Shown: in pieces, positions 34,158-45,021 of the stretch | Numbering within the stretch: position 1 is the stretch's first letter | Layout of the letters: every line of letters starts with the position of its first letter | Assembly: GCA_030141605.1 (NCBI GenBank) | Contig: JAQGDQ010000274.1 | Location: forward strand, 62,001-126,000 | Direction of reading: 5' to 3' | DNA: 64,000 nucleotides | Source: Tubiluchus corallicola | Taxonomy: Eukaryota > Priapulida > Priapulimorpha > Priapulimorphida > Tubiluchidae | Made by a program: the position numbers and the translations under genes | Notes under the pieces: model-generated | Database searches by the model: none | What the model was told of the DNA's origin: nothing | What the model saw: only the letters and a program-made list of their open reading frames with translations

Positions 34158-34549
34158 CTTAGAAACTGACGCTTATAAAACGTCTCTACATCTGTTAATA
34201 GATATACTTAATTGTAAGTGTGAAAGTATTCACACGATTTCAGAAGATGTATAGAACACCTTGTTTCAAATTTGTTTGATCCTATAACATTATGGCCTGA
34301 AATGCTTTTAAATCTAGTTGGTTTTATATAAAAATACTTTACACGAATTACGTACATGTATTTTAATGAGAAATAAAACGAGAAATGAATAAGAATAAGA
34401 ACAATAAAATAAACAGTTAGTAAAACTAGGTCGTCTGATTTTTCACGCACCATTTCTCTTGCACGCTCGCCAATACGCAACGATATTGTTTATATTGAAT
34501 ATATAAAAATAAATATCTCGTGTAAGAGTCGCTCGTATCTACAAGCATC
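34158..34549. other. No gene recognised
   Basis: AT-rich. A 90-codon minus-strand ORF at 34208-34480 has a hydrophobic patch but no upstream signals or family features. Confidence 0.35.
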
Positions 34550-34868
34550 ACGCTGGGGGGAGAAAATAATTCTTACAATGAATTTATCGATGTTAAGAAA
34601 ATACATATATATTTCCCCATCATGTTGAGGGGGAGGGGGAGAGGCAGAAAATGATTCTTACAATGAACTTAACCTGTATTAAGGAAATAAAGATATATTT
34701 CAACCATCATGTTAAGGGGGGAGGTAGAAAATAATTCTTACAATGAAATTAACCTGTATTAAGGAAAGAAAGATATATTTCAACAATCATGTTAAGGGGG
34801 AGGAGGTAGAAAATAATTCTTACAATGAAATTAACCTGTATTAAGAAAATAAAGATATATTTCCCCCT
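34550..34868 (+). repeat. Tandem repeat, about 85 bp x 4
   Basis: The unit contains GGGGGAGGNAGAAAATAATTC, TTACAATGAA.TTAACCTGTA, TTAAGNAAANAAAGATATATTT and CATCATGTTAAG. The first copy is the most divergent and the last three are nearly identical. Confidence 0.85.
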
Positions 34869-35491
34869 AAATGTCAATTCAGCTACCATGCCATATATCT
34901 ATGTATTAGTATTTTGGTACTTCGTATTAATTAAACCGTATACCATAATAAAATTTGCTTTATGCTTTTATTGTTGCTAAGTGGCGTTAAACAAAAACTA
35001 AGTGCAAACTGTACTGTGTTTGAGGTCCTCAATGTCTCTTGTAATAGGCAATAACTATGCCTCCAGTTATGACTGTTTCTAGAAAATACAACATAAAAGT
35101 GGTATGTTAAATAAATGGCTGTTAATATTAGGTCCTATTAAGTATTAAATTGTCATAGAATTTGGTGTATATTACATTTTATAGTATATTTAAAGGAGTA
35201 AACTAGAAAAAGTGGGTTTTACAGACTATTTTCATGTTTAATAATCCAGACCTTTAATTTTTTTATACTCATAAAAATTACTGATGTCAACTCCTTCAGG
35301 ACCGCACATTTAAAGCAGGTGTTAAGAAACCTGTGACATTTCTGTTACTATATGAGCACAGATATAACTAAATGATTACAAATCGGTTACCGTTCAATTC
35401 AGGAGAATCTGGGCTATCCAATCGTACTACTTGTTTAAACATTCATAAGTGATTTAATTGGATAAAATTAAGAAAAACACACCCTTTTCAG
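34869..35491. other. No gene recognised
   Basis: AT-rich; no ORF above noise, no repeats seen. Confidence 0.4.
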
Positions 35492-35692
35492 ACACTCCAA
35501 GTTAGCCTACTGAACAGCTTAGTCTGGTGTACACTTGCGTGATCGTACACACTATTTTATTGATTGCCTGCTGCTTGCTACAGCCCAAAGGAACTGTCTA
35601 TTATACAGAGTTCCAGGAAAAGTCAAACGATTAGCCAAGGACAAATTTAGATCATTTCATCTTTTAATAACAATTCCTCCTTAAAAATAGAG
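35492..35692 (+). repeat. Unidentified element with coding-like end, copy 2
   Basis: Inverted relative to 33972-34157 and diverged from it. It shares GCTTAGTCTG(G/T)TGTACAC, TTGCGTGATCGTACAC and TTTTATTGAT words. The reading frame is broken. Confidence 0.55.
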
Positions 35693-36199
35693 TAGTCTTG
35701 AGGCCAAACTTTATCAGAGTGTTGTGTCTGGATAGTTGAAATTTTCTGCATTAACCAAGTGATACTGTACGTGTTTATAGTGCAAACGCGGCAGTTACAG
35801 CAAGATTTTTTAATTTATTCGTTTTAAATCGATTTTTAATTTACCTAAGGTAAGCAAATGCATTTCATATATAATTTCGGTTAAAAATCAATTGTGGGAG
35901 GAGTAGAAACTTACAAAAATTATCAAACGTTGCGCAGACGCTGCTTTGTGAAAGCAGTTTTTCGTGAACCCATGCAAAATTCAGTAAACGCTTACGGTCA
36001 TGAGGGAATTCACGTATGCTCACTAAATACGTTAGTCAGTAAAACTTCTAGTTACTAGTTTAATTAGTCAATCATTAATTCTCTTAGTTATTTAGCTTGT
36101 TCATTAGTTTGCCCGCTTTTTTGGTATTGGTTGAGCGACTGGTTGGTTAATTGCGTGAATAGTTGGTTAGTTTATTAATTAGTCAACTAATTTGTTGGG
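35693..36199. other. No gene recognised
   Basis: AT-rich, with many GTTAGT/TTAGTTAG words at 36040-36190 leading into the microsatellite. Confidence 0.4.
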
Positions 36200-36440
36200 T
36201 GGCAGTTTGTTATTATTATTGTTATTGCTACCGTTGTCGTTGTCGTTGTCCTTGTCGTTATCGTTATCATTATCATTATCGTTATCGTTATCATTATCGT
36301 TATCGTTATCGTTATCGTTATCGTTATCGTTATCGTTATGATTGTGATTGTGATTGTGATTGTCATTGTCATTGTCATTGTCATTGTCATTGTCATTGTC
36401 GTTACTACTACTGCTGCTGCTGCTGCTGAAATTATTATTA
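36200..36440 (+). repeat. (GTTATC)/(GTTGTC)/(ATTGTC) microsatellite
   Basis: Hexamer repeats that change sequence in blocks, ending in CTG and ATT triplets at 36405-36443. On the minus strand it follows GAAATAAAGAATCAAATAAT, as the tail of a minus-strand retroelement would. The overlapping ORFs are products of the repeat. Confidence 0.9.
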
Positions 36441-36443
36441 TTA

Positions 36444-37076
36444 TTTGATTCTTTATTTCAGCTAGTAGACATAGTCTTAAGCCAATAATGACTAAGAAAA
36501 CTATTCGTAAAAACATAAACTTACAATTTACAGAAAAATGAGAGGAGAAATTAGTTAAAATATTTACAAAACTGTCATACACCAAAAGTACATTAAAATT
36601 ATGTTCAAATGGGCAAAAACTTTGAAGCATATAAAAACATCACAAATGTAAATTACATATGTGTTTGCTGTGCCTGTTTGTGTATTTACTGTTTGGTTGG
36701 TAGTAAGAAACTTTCTGTTTGCTGTAAGGAGAAATTGTCTTGTGTTTTGACGAAATTCATTTCTTATGGTCGCTTGGCTTAGCATAGAATGAATACATTA
36801 TATTAATGGCTGTGCATTGCATGTTAATAAAATCTTAAGATATATCGAAGATGAATACCATGCACCAGTGCACTATAAATAAGCTAATTAATTGTACATG
36901 GCATTAACCTACTTTGCGATATTGACAGCTAATGGCGAAATTTTATAGTTATATTTTGTGAGTAGAAGGTCCAATCTTTTCTTATTGCCTTTCTGCAAAA
37001 TTTCCAAAAGCTTTGGCATATATGCATGTCAACTGTTGATATTGTGGGATGTGGTAATTTAGGATTACAGCTCAAT
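36444..37076. other. No gene recognised
   Basis: AT-rich. The minus-strand ORFs at 36564-36785 and 36187-36630 show no family features outside the repeat. Confidence 0.4.
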
Positions 37077-37525
37077 TTAAAGAAAAGGTCAGGTTTTCTA
37101 GGAGGGTGGGCTTATTTTAATGGGCGTAACTGTACTTTCATCGGCTCAGTCTTCAGACGTACAGATGAGTATGAACCACCGCTGTTAATATAATTAAAGG
37201 AAGACAGAATGATTTTACATTAAAGTGGCATTGCCGTAGTTTAAATTTACAACTTTTATACAGCGTTACTGCCGACGCAGGTCCTGTATGTAAAAAGGCA
37301 ATGTGCAAGTGGTATAGAATTTCAAGACAAACTTTTTAAGCTTTTTTGTAAGTGGAGGCAAAAAAGTGGACTTCAAAGTATATCCCGAAAACGTTCCACA
37401 CAATATTACTTTGCATTACGCTTACCTGTTAGAAAGTCTCATGTAATTCGTAATAGCACCTAATATAAAATATTAGGTGCTAAAATGTCACTACTTCACT
37501 ATCCCAGTGTGCATCACTGATTCAC
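37077..37525. mobile_element. Mosaic of TTAA-element fragments (C, B, A)
   Basis: TTTAAAGAAAAGGTCAGG at about 37075 is a family C end. TTAAAGGAAGACAGAATGAT at about 37195 is a family B end. From 37235 (ACTTTTATACAGCGTTACTG) to about 37350 is an interior piece of family A, with further A-like words (GTTAGAAAGTC, AAATGTCACT) to 37520. The three pieces have been fused by deletion or nested insertion. Confidence 0.6.
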
Positions 37526-37699
37526 CAAAAATGTTCTTTAGTGTACAAACACTTAAAATTTAAAAGAATTGTACGCACAATATTTTAAAGACCACAATTA
37601 CGTATAAACTTAAAAGACTTAAAAGACTAACTTTACTATCTTATACAGACATAGATTAAGATCACAAAAAGTTAAAGCTTCTAAGTATAACAATGTTTT

Positions 37700-38035
37700 A
37701 ATTTGACGGGAGTTTTTTTACCTCATCTGAAAGCACATTTCATAAACGAGGTGGCAGCACTGGTAAAAGATCTATCTCCAGTATTAGTATCTGTATCAGA
37801 TGACCGTGTGTCAACCGGATGACGTGTAAAAACCAAGACAAATGACTAGCAGCAAGTTGATTCCTGCATTTGTAAGGAAGAAGAGGAACTTTAAATTTAA
37901 ATCTTTGACAGACTGGAAGCCAAGTTGCACAAGAATGGGTGTTATATGACAGGGTTGCTTGCTACGGATGAGCACGCGAGTTGAAGCATTTTGGACTCTT
38001 TGAAGGCAGCAGAGTGTCGGCCTCTGTCCGTTCTG
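37700..38035 (-). mobile_element. LINE reverse-transcriptase C-terminal fragment, decayed
   Basis: The minus strand reads LQRVQNASTRVLIRSKQPCH, then ITPILVQLGFQSVKDLNLKF, and after frame changes GDRSFTSAATSFM. LQ.VQNA..R...., HITP.L..L...PV..R...K and the later G.R.F..A...WN motif are standard for CR1/Rex-like LINEs. Frameshifts and stops are present. Confidence 0.75.
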
Positions 38036-38039
38036 CGAC

Positions 38040-38199
38040 CATATTGGTAAGTTGCGTCATCAAATCTTGACATTGTCAATGCTTTTAATCTGGTTTTTGA
38101 ATGCGATTAGTGATTTAATAACATTGATTTCGATTGTCAGTGAATTTCAGTGCCGGACGGCTTTTTGCTGTTGAATTGTTTCCAAAGTGATGCTCTGGT
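38040..38199. repeat. Inverted-repeat arm 1 of a LINE-derived foldback
   Basis: 160 bp matching the reverse complement of 38813-38972 with only three differences (one substitution, two 1-bp length changes in homopolymers). Confidence 0.9.
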
Positions 38200-38399
38200 A
38201 CCTCCATGTCAATAATTGCAGTGAATTGCAGTAATCAAGACGCGAAGTTACAAAAACATGAATAAGCTGCTTCGCTTACATTCATCAAATATACTTTCTT
38301 GACAATTTGAGAACATCTTTACAAAAACGACAGCAAGCTCTTCATATCTACGGCAAGAAAGAGACCATCTATCGAAATATACAAAAGTACTAATATACA

Positions 38400-38640
38400 A
38401 AACATGGTATTAACACATTTTCTATATGGTTGTGCACTCTTCCAAAAAGTCAAAAGAGAAAATTAGATAAAAATAAATATGTTACAAAACGATGCACTAA
38501 AATTAATATTGGGTCTTTCATACAAATCGTCAATACAAGTCAAACATAAGAAGGCATATTCTGTAGCTAGCTTAGGAAACGAACTAAAAATCTCAATTAT
38601 AGAAGCCACGAAAGATTATTCATTTTCAAATATATAAATA
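38400..38640 (+). mobile_element. LINE reverse-transcriptase fragment in the foldback spacer
   Basis: One frame reads NMLQNDALKLILGLSYKSSI and KAYSVASLGNELKI. LQN.AL(R/K)LILG is a LINE reverse-transcriptase motif. An upstream THFLYGCALFQ-like word in another frame corresponds to the usual YG...LW segment. Confidence 0.6.
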
Positions 38641-38812
38641 ATTCAAGTCTATCTTTGCTATCTTTATTATTTTCATATATCAGTTGTAAAACTGACTGTT
38701 TAAAAGCTAGTCATATGTAACATCTTCAATAAATTATGTTTAAAACAAATAATCTAAGTAATTCTTTCAAATTATGACTAGTCTAAAATCCAGAATATTT
38801 AATTTGAAACAA

Positions 38813-38972
38813 ACCAGAGCATCACTTTGGAAACAATTCAACAGCAAAAAAGCCGTCCGGCACTGAAATTCACTGACAATCGAAATCAATGTTATTAAAT
38901 CACTAATCGCATTCAAAACCAGATTAAAAGCATTGATAATGTCAAGATTTGATGACGCAACTTACCAATATG
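38813..38972. repeat. Inverted-repeat arm 2 of a LINE-derived foldback
   Basis: Partner of 38040-38199. The plus strand here reads INVIKSLIAFKTRLKALIM, resembling the end of a LINE polymerase, so the arm itself is probably LINE sequence duplicated in inverse orientation. Confidence 0.85.
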
Positions 38973-39392
38973 ATAACTTACACACTAATGCAGAATTCAT
39001 TTACTCCAGACCATATTAAACATCTTAATTTTGCTGATGGTCAGTTTATAAATATGTGAAATATGCAAAGTTTAAGTTTAAAGTTGTTATTTTATTTTTG
39101 CACCTGTAGATTGGATTTTGGAGTGACGCATGCGACTCCAATGGTGTATGTTTTTTAACTATCACTGATTGAGCATCTTAATATTTTGTTATGATTCTCA
39201 ACATTGTTATGGTAAATAAAGATGTTGCTATACTATGCTGAAAGCTAACTGTGGCTAGCCTACTTACTACGGGTTCTGTCCTAAGTGGAAATAAATATGG
39301 TAAAATTGGCTAAAGTTGTACAATGACCTACAGACTTTATATGAAGTAACGAAGGAGGTATAGTTTTCTTTATATGATGTGTAAAGATCTAC
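38973..39392. other. No gene recognised
   Basis: Continuation of the LINE 3' region to about 39240, then AT-rich unique-looking DNA. Confidence 0.35.
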
Positions 39393-39745
39393 TTAAAGGA
39401 CAAGAAAAGAGGTACCTGAAGTATGTTTCAGAAAAATCGCCTTAAAAATCATTTTACTTTATAGCAATTTTATGCGTATATCGTACTGCTCATGTTGAAA
39501 GGAATTTTCGTTTGTTTTCATTTCAAATCTCCCGCGATACTGTTCCGACCACGTCATTACATGACGTCATATACGCACAAGGTAAATTAGGGGAAGAAAA
39601 GGAAATGTTAAACAATGTCCCAAAAAACTTTCCATGCAAATCGATATTACCTAGCGTTTCGCTTACCTGCTGGAAAGACGTATGTAATTAGAAATAATAA
39701 TTTAAACTGTTCATATCAATTGGTAAAATGTCGCTGACTCAACTC
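39393..39745 (-). mobile_element. TTAA MITE family A, copy 3 (truncated)
   Basis: It begins TTAAAGGACAAGAAAAG at 39393 and follows family A through the GTAAAATGTCGCTGACTC word, where similarity stops. The other terminus is absent. Confidence 0.75.
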
Positions 39746-39808
39746 GTCTAAACTGCTAGATTGCACTATGCTAGCTTACAAGCAGTAATTTGGCTATCTG
39801 ATGGACTA

Positions 39809-39973
39809 GAGCAGCACCTACGCCGAAGAACAGAATACTAAAGTTTACAACATTGTTTAATTTTACACAATTCTACAGCAGATATACAATAGAGCAGCAC
39901 CTACGGCGAAGTGCAGAATACTAAAGTTTACAACATTGTTTAATTTTACACAATTCTACAGCAGATACACAAT
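39809..39973 (+). repeat. 82-bp tandem duplication
   Basis: Two copies of a unit beginning GAGCAGCACCTACG and containing CAGAATACTAAAGTTTACAA, with about five differences. Confidence 0.85.
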
Positions 39974-40069
39974 TTTAAATTACTAGAAGTCAGATGCTGT
40001 TGAGAAATCGAAATTGTTTTCACGTTGGATATGATTCTATTTTCCTTGAAGAAATTTTGACCTCAAACT

Positions 40070-40465
40070 TATTGTCAAGAAAGGACTGCGTTCTTAAATC
40101 AAATATCAGATATCTTTCCAGAATTCTCATCCACGTGTGATATTAACAAGTTCATGTTTTTAAACAAAAGTGCAGATGTGTAAGTTAAGAAATTGTTGAT
40201 TAACTATGTACATAAAATTTCAACAAAACGTGATTCTAAATTAAGATGTACGAATTACTTTTGCTATGAATTAATGTATTCAATCAGCACTGTGATATAT
40301 ATGTAGATGTGTTTGTTATAAATTATGGTATTTTTTACTTAACCGCGTTAAAAAAGAGCCCTGTATTTGTAGAGACGTGTTCCTGTATGCGTTGTTTATT
40401 TATATGTGTGATTTGTTAAATGTACTTGTGTTTATGTTTGTAAAATAAAGCGTTTATTATTACTG
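40070..40465 (+). mobile_element. LINE 3' end, decayed relative of 23690-24225
   Basis: 40075-40250 matches 23745-23910 at roughly 90%, but a TAA stop replaces a Glu codon at about 40180 within the LLINYVHKIST segment. It is followed by a 3' UTR with AATAAAGCG at about 40445. Confidence 0.75.
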
Positions 40466-41024
40466 TCATTTAAAGTAGGGTACCTCGTGTAGAACTAGCT
40501 CACCAGACTAACAGATTCGACGCGGTAAAAGGGTTTAAAACACGCGTTCAGCATGCAATAGAAATTGTGTGTTCATTTTGCATTGCCTTTATAATTGAAG
40601 TTAAAGTAGGGCCGTGCACGAAAAGGTAGTTCGTGGTTCTACTAAATTACATAATTACAGTAACTTAGTGGTAAACGTAATCAAGCCGCCAGGCAAATGA
40701 ACATGTCATCGTAAACATTTGCTAAACTTCGTGTTTCCGCCATGTTTAGTGTTCTAGTTGTAGCGAAACGAGAACAACAACCTATTACCCGGTTGAAAGC
40801 TCGTCTTAACTGTTTCTTTCTCTCGGAAAATTTCATTGGATGTCTGTGAGGTAAAAACCTGACGCTGTCCTATAGCCTCCAGGCACTTTTCGTTTTCATA
40901 GACAGCTTTTAATTGCAGTACTGAGTTGCACAACTTAATAGTTGAATAGTTAATATGTATAGACTCACTGAAGTAATTATGTTTACGTCATTAGCCAGAA
41001 GATCAGGTTCAAGAAACTTGGAGT
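40466..41024. other. No gene recognised
   Basis: Mixed-composition DNA without ORFs of interest or visible repeats. Confidence 0.4.
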
Positions 41025-41095
41025 CCTAGGGTCGGTTTTGCCCTAATTACCCCCAACTTTAATCCTAAATACCACGCGCCAGGCAGGGCAACAAT
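41025..41095 (-). mobile_element. SINE fragment (central domain only)
   Basis: It contains TACCACGCGCCAGGCAGGGC and preceding words shared with the two other SINE copies. The tRNA-like head is missing. Confidence 0.6.
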
Positions 41096-41190
41096 ACAAC
41101 AACAACAACAACAGTGACAACGACAATGACAGCGACAACGACGACGAGGACGACGACGACGACAACAACAGCAACAACAACAACAACTGC

Positions 41191-41233
<43 letters not shown>

Positions 41234-41244
41234 GCAGCAGCAGC

Positions 41245-41305
<61 letters not shown>

Positions 41306-41325
41306 ACAACAACAACGGCAACAGT

Positions 41326-41356
<31 letters not shown>

Positions 41357-41400
41357 GCAACAGCAGCAGCAACAACAACAACAACAACAACAACAATAAT
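41095..41400 (+). repeat. (CAA)/(CAG) microsatellite, SINE tail expansion
   Basis: About 300 bp of CAA with CAG interruptions and a GAC block at 41110-41165. On the minus strand this is the (TTG)n tail of the SINE at 41403-41630. The poly-Cys, poly-Leu and poly-Thr ORFs are products of the repeat. Confidence 0.9.
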
Positions 41401-41402
41401 TA

Positions 41403-41630
41403 TGTTTATTTAAATCGGCTTTTTCGATGAACAATTAACATAAACTCCAAGGATCTTTTGAGTCGACTGTAAATAACAATCTACTACTACATTACAGAGA
41501 CTATTATTACCCCATTTTTACCCTAAATACCACGCGCAGGGCAGGGCGACAGCAGGCACCATTTTTAAAATCTTTGGTGTGAGCCACTCAGATGGAAAGC
41601 GGCAGCGTTACCACTAGACTAAACCGTCAG
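41403..41630 (-). mobile_element. tRNA-derived SINE, copy 2
   Basis: The minus strand starts near ACGGTTTAGTCTAGTGGTAA (A-box match at 41611-41621). The B-box region present in copy 1 is deleted. The central domain with TTTAGGGTAAAAATGGGGTA is present and the 3' end is ATTTAAATAAACATAATTAT before the TTG tail. Confidence 0.7.
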
Positions 41631-41796
41631 GGATTTATCAAGCTTCTTAGCTTCCGTAAATGTTTCATAAGAACATTTGATAAATACCATCTAAGAATTT
41701 TGTTAGAAACTTCATAAGTTCGTTCTTACGAATTACGAACTGAACGGGACATCGGGACATGAAGCGTAAGCATGTTAGTTTGCAAGAATAAACATT

Positions 41797-42170
41797 AAAG
41801 GAAAGGTCAAGCTTTTTAGGAGGTTAGGCTTATTTCAATTTTCGTGAAAATGTTAGAAGGATTTAGTAATAAAACTGTGATAAGCGTCTCGTGTAACTAG
41901 TAAATCACTTTAATGTCGCGATGACTTCATGATTGGGCGCTCCCAATTTCAATACCCATTCTTCCTCCAATGACGTCATTCGTCTTGAAGAAAAGTAGCG
42001 CTTTGTCAACCTCATTAAAAGTATTAAAGTCATGATTTTCCAGTGAATGACGGCAACCACCACGTCTGAAAATTTCTATTCAAGGGTAGTATATTTTAAA
42101 TTTATGCTTTATAGGCAGTTCTTTGCAAATTTCTTTGTTATGTTTTTCTAAGTTTAAGTGACAACAGTAA
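41797..42170 (+). mobile_element. TTAA element family C, copy (left part)
   Basis: It begins TTAAAGGAAAGGTCAAG and contains GATTGGGCGCTCCCAATTTC, CCAATGACGTCATTCGTCTT and GACGGCAACCACCACG, matching the inverted copy at 49105-49645. An internal stretch is missing. The right terminus is replaced by the 67-bp array. Confidence 0.75.
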
Positions 42171-42765
42171 GTGACTTTACTCTAAGTCAGAAGTTGTGCA
42201 ACAAGTTGCGAGAGAAGTTGCCAAGCCGTTCACGCGTGCAACTTTACTCTCAGACAGATGTTGTGCGACAAGTTGTGAGAGAAGTTGCCAAGTCGTTCAC
42301 ACGTGCAACTTTACTCTCAGTCAGAAGTTGTGCGACAAGTTCCGAGAGAAGTTGCCAAGCCGTTCACACGTTGCAACTTTATTCTCAGACAGATGTTGTG
42401 CAACAAGTTGCGAGAGAAGTTGCCAAGCCGTTCACACGTGCAACTTTACTCTAAGTCAGAAGTTGTGCAACAAGTTGCGAGAGAAGTTGCCAAGCCGTTC
42501 ACACGTGCAACTTTGCTCTCAGACAGATGTTGTGCAACAAGTTGCGAGAGAAGTTGCCAAGCCGTTCACACGTGCAACTTTACTCTCAGCAGATGTTGTG
42601 CAACAAGTTGCTAGAGAAGTTGCCAACTCGTTCACACGTGCAAATTTGCTCTCAGACAGATGTTGTGCGACAAGTTGTGAGAGAAGTTGCCAAGTCGTTC
42701 ACACGTGCAACTTTACTCTCAGCAGATGTTGTGCAACAAGTTGCAAGAGTGGACGTCTGCGTCTC
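42171..42765 (+). repeat. 67-bp tandem array, about 8.5 copies
   Basis: The unit contains GCAACTTTACTCTCAG(T/A)C, AGATGTTGTGCAACAAGTTG, CGAGAGAAGTTGCCAAGCCG and TTCACACGT. The unit length is not a multiple of three, so the ORFs on it rotate frame and are not genes. It starts exactly where family C sequence breaks off. Confidence 0.9.
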
Positions 42766-43017
42766 TACGTCTGACCATAAGATTTTAGTATTACAGGCGC
42801 CGATATTTCTGCTCTCAGATAGAGTGGACACTCTATAAATACTAGGTAGTAGGTTACTTAGTTCTAGACGCATCATTCTCTTACTTGTCTCCAGGCTTCT
42901 CTTACTAAGTTTAGGACACGTTTATTTTGTTTTTCTGTTTTCCTAAATGCTGTCAAATTGCTCTAAACGATGAATGCAATTAAGAAGAGAAAACTGGACA
43001 AAAATATAGATTAATAA

Positions 43018-43157
43018 ATAGGCAGATAGATAGGTACGTAGGTAGGGAGGTTGGTAGGTAGCTAGGCAAGTAGGTCGGCCGGTCAGTCGATAGGCAGATA
43101 GGTAGGTAAAGTAGGCCGGTGATAGATAAGTACATAGATAGATAGACAGATCGACAC

Positions 43158-43216
<59 letters not shown>

Positions 43217-43397
43217 AAGAGAGAGAGAGAGGGGGGAGGGCGAGAGAGGGGGAGGGAGAAAAGAGAGGGAACGGGAGAGAGAAGGAGGGGGAGGGAGGGA
43301 GAGAGAGAGAGAAGGAGGGGGAGAGAGAGAGGAGAAAGAGAGAGAGAGGGGGAGGGAGGGGGCGAGGGAGAGAGAGAGAGAGAGAGAAGGAGGGGGA

Positions 43398-43445
<48 letters not shown>

Positions 43446-43450
43446 AGAGA
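43018..43450 (+). repeat. (TAGG/TAGA)n then (GA)n microsatellites
   Basis: 43018-43150 is TAGGTAGG/TAGATAGA; 43151-43450 is mainly GA with GGGGGA insertions. The Ser/Leu-rich minus-strand ORF at 42980-43501 is a product of the repeat. Confidence 0.95.
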
Positions 43451-43747
43451 TACTAGCATACTAGCGTCCCTCTTTTTCAAAACAACATCTAGCACAACCA
43501 TTCCATTTTAAACGCCCACCACGACAGAAATTTACACGACAGAAGATTTTTACAAAAACTCGCTCAGTGAATCCTAACGGTAGCGCTAAGAACGTTCGTA
43601 CGAACAAATTTAGGAAGAAATTCGTTCGTAAGAACTTTAGTGAACCCGGCCCCTGAAGCCGGTTATTGCGAAAATTGGACATTGCTTACAGAATGTGCTG
43701 TTCGTGACGACATACTTGTTGTTGAAGCTTTGAATGGAGTCATACGC

Positions 43748-44270
43748 TTAAAGGAAGACAGGATGATTTTTATATACTATCTCATTTTCAAGTACAGTAA
43801 ATAGTATACATTTTAACACCAATAATACTGCAAAAAGGGTTCTGGTAATTAAATAATAGATTAAAATCTTAATTAGCGATGGGCAGCCCAACTAGTGATG
43901 ACATCACAAACTAACATAATTTTCAATAGCAAAAATATTCCACACGCGTGTTGCACGTGTTTGAGAAAGTGAAAATTGAAGTTCAGTGCCACAGTAAGAT
44001 ATTCAGTGTGTTGTACTAAAGCTAGGTAAGTTTTAAGATAAAAATTCAAATGTCAAATTTACCGATGTGCTCACGCACGAGCTGTCGAACGCGTGTAGTT
44101 CATCACAAACTGACACATCTGAACTGAGAGGTACCGGCAACACGTGTTTTTTGTGCAATATGTTCTGAAATGCAGGTGCTGAACTAACTAGCGAATGTTG
44201 AAATACGTGTAACAGCGAACGTGAAATGGCATTCGTCACCGGCTTCGTTACACTTGGCACATACAAGCGT
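43748..44270 (+). mobile_element. TTAA-type MITE, family B, copy 2
   Basis: It starts TTAAAGGAAGACAGGATGAT. The body has GATGACATCACAAACTAAC and GTTGCACGTGTTTGAGAAAG words. The far end is not clearly delimited. Confidence 0.75.
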
Positions 44271-44537
44271 CATCAATAAAGAATCTTGGAAACCGGAAGT
44301 TCTTACTTTTGCAAATAATTAATCACTTATGGAAACATTATGTGAAAAACCTTCACCTTATTTCAAATAAGAATATTTTGTTTTACGATTTCAATTCCGT
44401 GCAGTAAGAAATTTTACGTACAAACGTTTTATCGCTTTGTTGTGTAGAATCCTATATACTTAATTACCCCTTTTGCTGAAAAGATAACGCCATGTCTTTG
44501 TTCATCGTATATTAAAATATTGTTTCGTTTAGATATA

Positions 44538-45019
44538 CAGTCAACCTCGGGTATAAGGTACTCGCTTATAAGGGACCACTAACACCGGTCCCGATTTTTC
44601 GTAACGTTTTTCCTTATAAAATCGTCGTATATAAGGTACTCGGATATAAGGGACTTTCGGTTATAAGGGACAATATCTTCAGGTCCCGCGTAATAGAAAC
44701 CCAGGTAAATTACCTCACATATAAGGGACCCTAGGATCAAAGCGAAATTGATCTATTTTTAACCTCAATTTTTCTCAAATTCGGCCTTCGAACAGCTCGG
44801 TTTCCGCGGTCACATACATCTCGCATCACCGAAGGAACTTCCTACATACCGTTTGCACTGAATGTGTAGCAATAATCCATAAAAAATATGGGCAAAAGTA
44901 CAGAAAAGTACAGGTTTAGATACACCCTCGGTCTGACTCAACTTCGGCTATAAGGGACATCGGACATAAGGGATAATTTTTTCCGGTCCCGAGGCGTCCC
45001 TTATATCCGAGGTTGACTG
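44538..45019. mobile_element. Tc1/mariner- or pogo-type MITE with TA duplication
   Basis: The ends are CAGTCAACCTCGG at 44538 and CCGAGGTTGACTG at 45019, a 13-bp perfect inverted repeat with further imperfect pairing (GTATAAGG versus CCTTATAT). It is flanked by TA at 44536-44537 and 45020-45021. The interior is full of TATAAGGGAC words in both orientations. At 482 bp with no transposase ORF, it is a nonautonomous element. Confidence 0.85.
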
Positions 45020-45021
45020 TA

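Noticed and set aside
41009-41434. Poly-Cys (141 codons), poly-Leu and poly-Thr ORFs
   Set aside because: CAA/CAG microsatellite read in different frames.
42158-42876. ORFs of 98-192 codons over the 67-bp array
   Set aside because: The unit is not a multiple of three, so the same peptide appears in rotating frames; no gene context.
42980-43501. Ser/Leu/Pro-rich 173-codon ORF
   Set aside because: GA-rich microsatellite read on the minus strand.
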